From contig CAMELY010000063.1 of assembly GCA_945926565.1 (NCBI GenBank), forward strand, positions 1 to 7,712: a DNA stretch of 7,712 nucleotides, given 5' to 3'. The position numbers and the translations under genes were made by a program. Shown in pieces: positions 5,978-7,712 of this stretch. The DNA is from an uncultured Clostridia bacterium. GTDB taxonomy: Bacteria; Bacillota; Clostridia; Oscillospirales; Oscillospiraceae. Position 1 is the stretch's first letter; each line of letters starts with the position of its first letter. The notes beneath the pieces were generated by a model. It did no database searches, was not told the origin of the DNA, and saw nothing but the letters and a program-made list of their open reading frames with translations.

Positions 5978-6842
5978 GGTTCTTCGCCTCCAGATCGTCC
6001 GGAGTTTCCAGGGTGAACCGGCCCAGCTTGCCGGAGCGGTATTCCTCCAGCAGCACCCGGGCCATCCGCTCCAGATCCACCTCGCCGCCGGAGATGAGAA
6101 AGCCCCGCTTCCGGCCGGCGGCCTCCAGCAGCTCCCAGTCCTGGGCCGCAGGATCTACCGTAATTTTATAGCGGTCGGCAATGGCCTGGGGATACCGGCG
6201 GGCCAGCAGGCCCATCAGGTGGGAAGCCAGGGTCTCCAGATCCATAATGGCGTCCTTCACCGCGCCGGTATAGGCCAGGTTTAGGCCCACCGACTGGTCT
6301 TCAAACTTGGGCCAGAGGATGCCCGGGGTGTCCAGCAGCTCCAGGCCGCCGGAGACGGTGATCCACTGGCGGCCCCGGGTGACGCCGGGCTTGTTCTGGG
6401 CCTTGGCGGACTTCCGGCCCGCCACCTTATTGATAAAGGTGGACTTGCCCACGTTGGGCACTCCCACCACCATGGCCCGGACGGGACGGCCCACCTGTCC
6501 CTTCTCTGTCCAGCGGGCGATCTGCTCCTTCAGCCGCTCCCGGATGGTGGGGACAAACTGGGCTACCCCCGCACCGGACTTGCAGTCGGTCAGCAGGACG
6601 CCGTAGCCCTGGCGGCGGAACCAGTCCGCCCAGAGCCGGTTCATCTGCTCATCCGCCTGATCCGCCCGGTTGAGGACGATAAGCCGGGGCTTGGCCCCCA
6701 CCATGGCGTCAATGTCCGGGTTGCGGCTGGAGATGGGGATCCGGGCGTCCAGAATCTCCACCACGATATCCACCTGCTTGACCTGCTCCACAATCATGCG
6801 GCGGGTTTTCGCCATATGACCGGGATACCATTGAACTTCCAT
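5961..6842 (-). CDS. rbgA: Ribosome biogenesis GTPase RbgA (YlqF)
   Basis: RbgA is a circularly permuted GTPase needed for late 50S subunit assembly. In 293 residues the motifs appear in the permuted order: N-terminal WYPGHM with H9, the histidine implicated in GTP hydrolysis; G4 as LNRAD (58-61); G5 region DCKSGAG (86-92); G1 P-loop GVPNVGKS (127-134); G2 T155 in PGVTRG; G3 DTPG (171-174). A C-terminal helical RNA-binding domain follows to about 280. G4 has Arg in place of the usual Lys of NKxD. The ATG at 6840-6842 has a strong AGGAGG site 8 bases upstream. It follows rplS but is separated by a strong terminator and only 32 further bases, so expression must come from readthrough or an unseen promoter. 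rnhB and yraN follow in overlap. Confidence 0.97.
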   Translation of the reverse strand: MEVQWYPGHMAKTRRMIVEQVKQVDIVVEILDARIPISSRNPDIDAMVGAKPRLIVLNRADQADEQMNRLWADWFRRQGYGVLLTDCKSGAGVAQFVPTIRERLKEQIARWTEKGQVGRPVRAMVVGVPNVGKSTFINKVAGRKSAKAQNKPGVTRGRQWITVSGGLELLDTPGILWPKFEDQSVGLNLAYTGAVKDAIMDLETLASHLMGLLARRYPQAIADRYKITVDPAAQDWELLEAAGRKRGFLISGGEVDLERMARVLLEEYRSGKLGRFTLETPDDLEAKNHDKAD

Positions 6843-6874
6843 CCGGTCTGCCTCCTTTTGCGCATGCTTCTACG

Positions 6875-6900
6875 AAAAAAGGAGGGGTCGCCCCCTCCTT
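6875..6900 (-). terminator. Rho-independent terminator after rplS
   Basis: On the minus strand, AAGGAGGGG (6892-6900) pairs perfectly with CCCCTCCTT (6879-6887) around a four-base GCGA loop. The run of six U residues (6875-6880) begins in the last two stem positions and continues past the stem. This is a textbook intrinsic terminator, starting 22 bases after the rplS stop codon. Its downstream edge is only 32 bases from the rbgA start, so it must control how much transcription reaches rbgA-rnhB-yraN. Confidence 0.92.
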
Positions 6901-6921
6901 CTCTCTCGGAAAATCGCTGAA

Positions 6922-7263
6922 TTACAGCTTCTCCTTGACCTTGGCAGCCTTGCCCACGCGGTCGCGGAGGTAGTACAGCTTGGCCCGGCGCACCTTGCCC
7001 TTGCGCACCAGCTCCACCTTCTCCACCAGGGGAGAGTGGACCGGGAACACCTTCTCCACGCCGACGCCGTAAGAGATGCGGCGGACGGTGAAGGTCTCGT
7101 TGACGCCGCCGTGCTTCTTGGCAATGACGGTGCCCTCAAAGGTCTGGATACGCTCCTTGGCGCCTTCCTTGATCTTGATGTGGACGCGGACGGTGTCGCC
7201 GACGCGAATCTCGGGGGCCTCAGCCTTGAGATTCTGCTGGTCAAGCATCTTGATGAGATCCAT
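6922..7263 (-). CDS. rplS: Large-subunit ribosomal protein L19 (bL19)
   Basis: L19 sits at the 30S-50S interface of the ribosome. The 113 residues are full length for the family and include [25 protein letters not shown] (in two conserved blocks), then [19 protein letters not shown] (about 60-78), and the basic tail [23 protein letters not shown]. The ATG at 7261-7263 has an optimal AGGAGGA site about 7 bases upstream. The gene looks monocistronic or nearly so: a promoter lies at 7371-7399 and a strong terminator follows the stop. In many Firmicutes rplS follows trmD; here the upstream neighbour is a DUF2344 gene instead, so the rpsP-rimM-trmD block is either elsewhere or beyond the window. 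Confidence 0.98.
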   Translation of the reverse strand: MDLIKMLDQQNLKAEAPEIRVGDTVRVHIKIKEGAKERIQTFEGTVIAKKHGGVNETFTVRRISYGVGVEKVFPVHSPLVEKVELVRKGKVRRAKLYYLRDRVGKAAKVKEKL

Positions 7264-7324
7264 GGATATTTCCTCCTGTTTTCATAGGTGTTCATGGTGC
7301 TGTCAATGCTCCGGCTCTTTTGTA

Positions 7325-7347
7325 CCTCGTCCGAAGCGGCCCAGAGG
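7325..7347 (-). promoter_or_regulatory. Structured 5' leader of rplS; possible L19 autoregulatory leader
   Basis: The predicted rplS transcript has a leader of about 100 bases, long for such a gene. It can fold a two-tier hairpin: CCTC (7344-7347) with GAGG (7325-7328), an internal loop, then CCG (7337-7339) with CGG (7331-7333) around three bases. Ribosomal protein leaders, including an L19 leader family, are known in Firmicutes. I could not match this sequence to that consensus, so the identity is only a suggestion. Confidence 0.25.
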
Positions 7348-7370
7348 ACCACCCTTTATTCAACTTGTCA

Positions 7371-7399
7371 AGAATACCATACTCTTTTCCGATTTGCAA
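7371..7399 (-). promoter_or_regulatory. Predicted extended -10 promoter of rplS
   Basis: On the minus strand, -35 TTGCAA (7394-7399; 4 of 6) and -10 TATTCT (7371-7376; 4 of 6) are spaced by exactly 17 bases, and a TGG directly before the -10 box gives an extended -10 (TGnTATTCT). Start of transcription is expected near 7364. The -35 box lies just 6 bases past the stop codon of the upstream DUF2344 gene, so rplS can be expressed independently of it. Based on sequence match alone. Confidence 0.6.
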
Positions 7400-7405
7400 G
7401 GGGTC

Positions 7406-7712
7406 TCAGCGGAAAATTTCTCCGTTTTCCAAATAATTTTCCTCCCGGCAGTAGCGGACAAAGTCGGGGGCAAGCTCAGGCGCCTCGTTTCGCAGGGCCT
7501 CCAGCAGCAACTGGGGGTTGAGGCTGGGGTTCTGAGCGGCCAGATTGCAGGAGAGGGTCAGCCGCCCCTCCCCTGCCGGCGCCAGCGACCAGCGGTGCAC
7601 CAGGGGGATGAGATCCAGCTCAGTGTAACCCTTTTTGGATTTCTTAGACTTCTTCTGCAAAATCAGGCTGTCCCGGGACAGCATGGCGCGGAACGCCTCC
7701 TCCACCCCGGCG
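7406..7712 (-). CDS. DUF2344 (radical SAM-linked) protein, C-terminal part, cut by window edge
   Basis: About 100 C-terminal residues are visible. They match the end of DUF2344, a family of roughly 230 residues that in Clostridia usually sits next to or is fused with a radical SAM protein. The telling part is the Lys-rich stretch followed by KKGYTELDLIPLV, corresponding to the family pattern KKG-x-KE-x-DI-x-P-x-I. Then comes a beta-rich segment and NPQLLLEALRN, the conserved 'P-x-LL-x-AL' helix. A GTG at 7703-7705 could be read as a start, but the frame stays open upstream (Ala-Gly) to the window end, and the family needs another 130 or so residues before it. I therefore call it 5'-truncated by the window. 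Its molecular function is unknown; neighbours in other genomes suggest tRNA or ribosome-linked roles. Confidence 0.72.
   Translation of the reverse strand, partial: AGVEEAFRAMLSRDSLILQKKSKKSKKGYTELDLIPLVHRWSLAPAGEGRLTLSCNLAAQNPSLNPQLLLEALRNEAPELAPDFVRYCREENYLENGEIFR

Noticed and set aside
4154..6284. Overlapping plus-strand frames opposite the dipeptidase, yraN, rnhB and rbgA genes
   Set aside because: All are antisense to genes with complete catalytic motifs, and the translations are Pro/Arg/Gly/Ala-rich shadows.
7264..7306. TTGACA (minus strand) close to the rplS start as a second promoter
   Set aside because: The only -10-like sequence, TATGAA, is 14 bases away, too short, and a start there would leave almost no leader. 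The extended -10 promoter at 7371-7399 is better.
6870..7352. 160-codon minus-strand frame overlapping rplS
   Set aside because: It is an Arg/Ser-rich out-of-frame shadow of rplS and runs through its leader and terminator.
7412..7436. GGAAAA/TTTTCC inverted repeat as a terminator of the DUF2344 gene
   Set aside because: It is a short, AT-rich stem inside the coding sequence, with no U-tract after it.
1..7712. CRISPR array, tRNA, rRNA, insertion sequence, phage or defence system
   Set aside because: No spaced direct repeats, cloverleaf, transposase, integrase or defence-type domain is visible on either strand; the window is densely packed housekeeping genes.

Overview
The window looks like chromosomal housekeeping DNA from a GC-rich member of the Firmicutes, most likely a Clostridia/Oscillospiraceae-type gut anaerobe. 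Four things point there: strong AGGAGG-type ribosome binding sites, codon third positions dominated by G and C, a clostridial gene order (rplS-rbgA-rnhB-yraN and tig-clpP), and a DUF2344 radical-SAM-linked protein. The genus is inferred from protein flavour only; nothing was searched. Every gene I support lies on the minus strand, so transcription runs from high to low coordinates. Large plus-strand open frames are antisense shadows of these genes.

Reading in the direction of transcription, the first gene (7712-7406) is the C-terminal part of a DUF2344 protein, cut by the window edge. Next is rplS (ribosomal protein L19), with its own extended -10 promoter, a leader of about 100 bases and a strong Rho-independent terminator. 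Then come three overlapping genes: rbgA (GTPase for 50S assembly), rnhB (RNase HII) and yraN (UPF0102 nuclease-fold protein). Each junction overlaps by 17 bases. After an 80-base gap there is a second coupled set: an M19 dipeptidase, thrC (threonine synthase) and a metallophosphoesterase, with overlaps of 13 bases and 1 base. Finally tig (trigger factor) has its own promoter and is followed, after a hairpin-rich 128-base spacer, by the N-terminal third or so of clpP, cut by the left edge.

Functionally the window joins ribosome building (L19, RbgA), nascent-chain folding and proteolysis (trigger factor, ClpP), genome maintenance (RNase HII, possibly YraN) and amino-acid or peptide metabolism (ThrC, dipeptidase). 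The metallophosphoesterase has no assignable substrate. I see no mobile element, CRISPR array, tRNA, rRNA, phage gene or defence system. No stretch over 300 bases lacks a gene. I found no convincing new multi-gene system. The most notable points are an altered GRG motif and a cysteine cluster in RNase HII, the terminator placed directly before rbgA, and the coupled dipeptidase-thrC-phosphoesterase unit.
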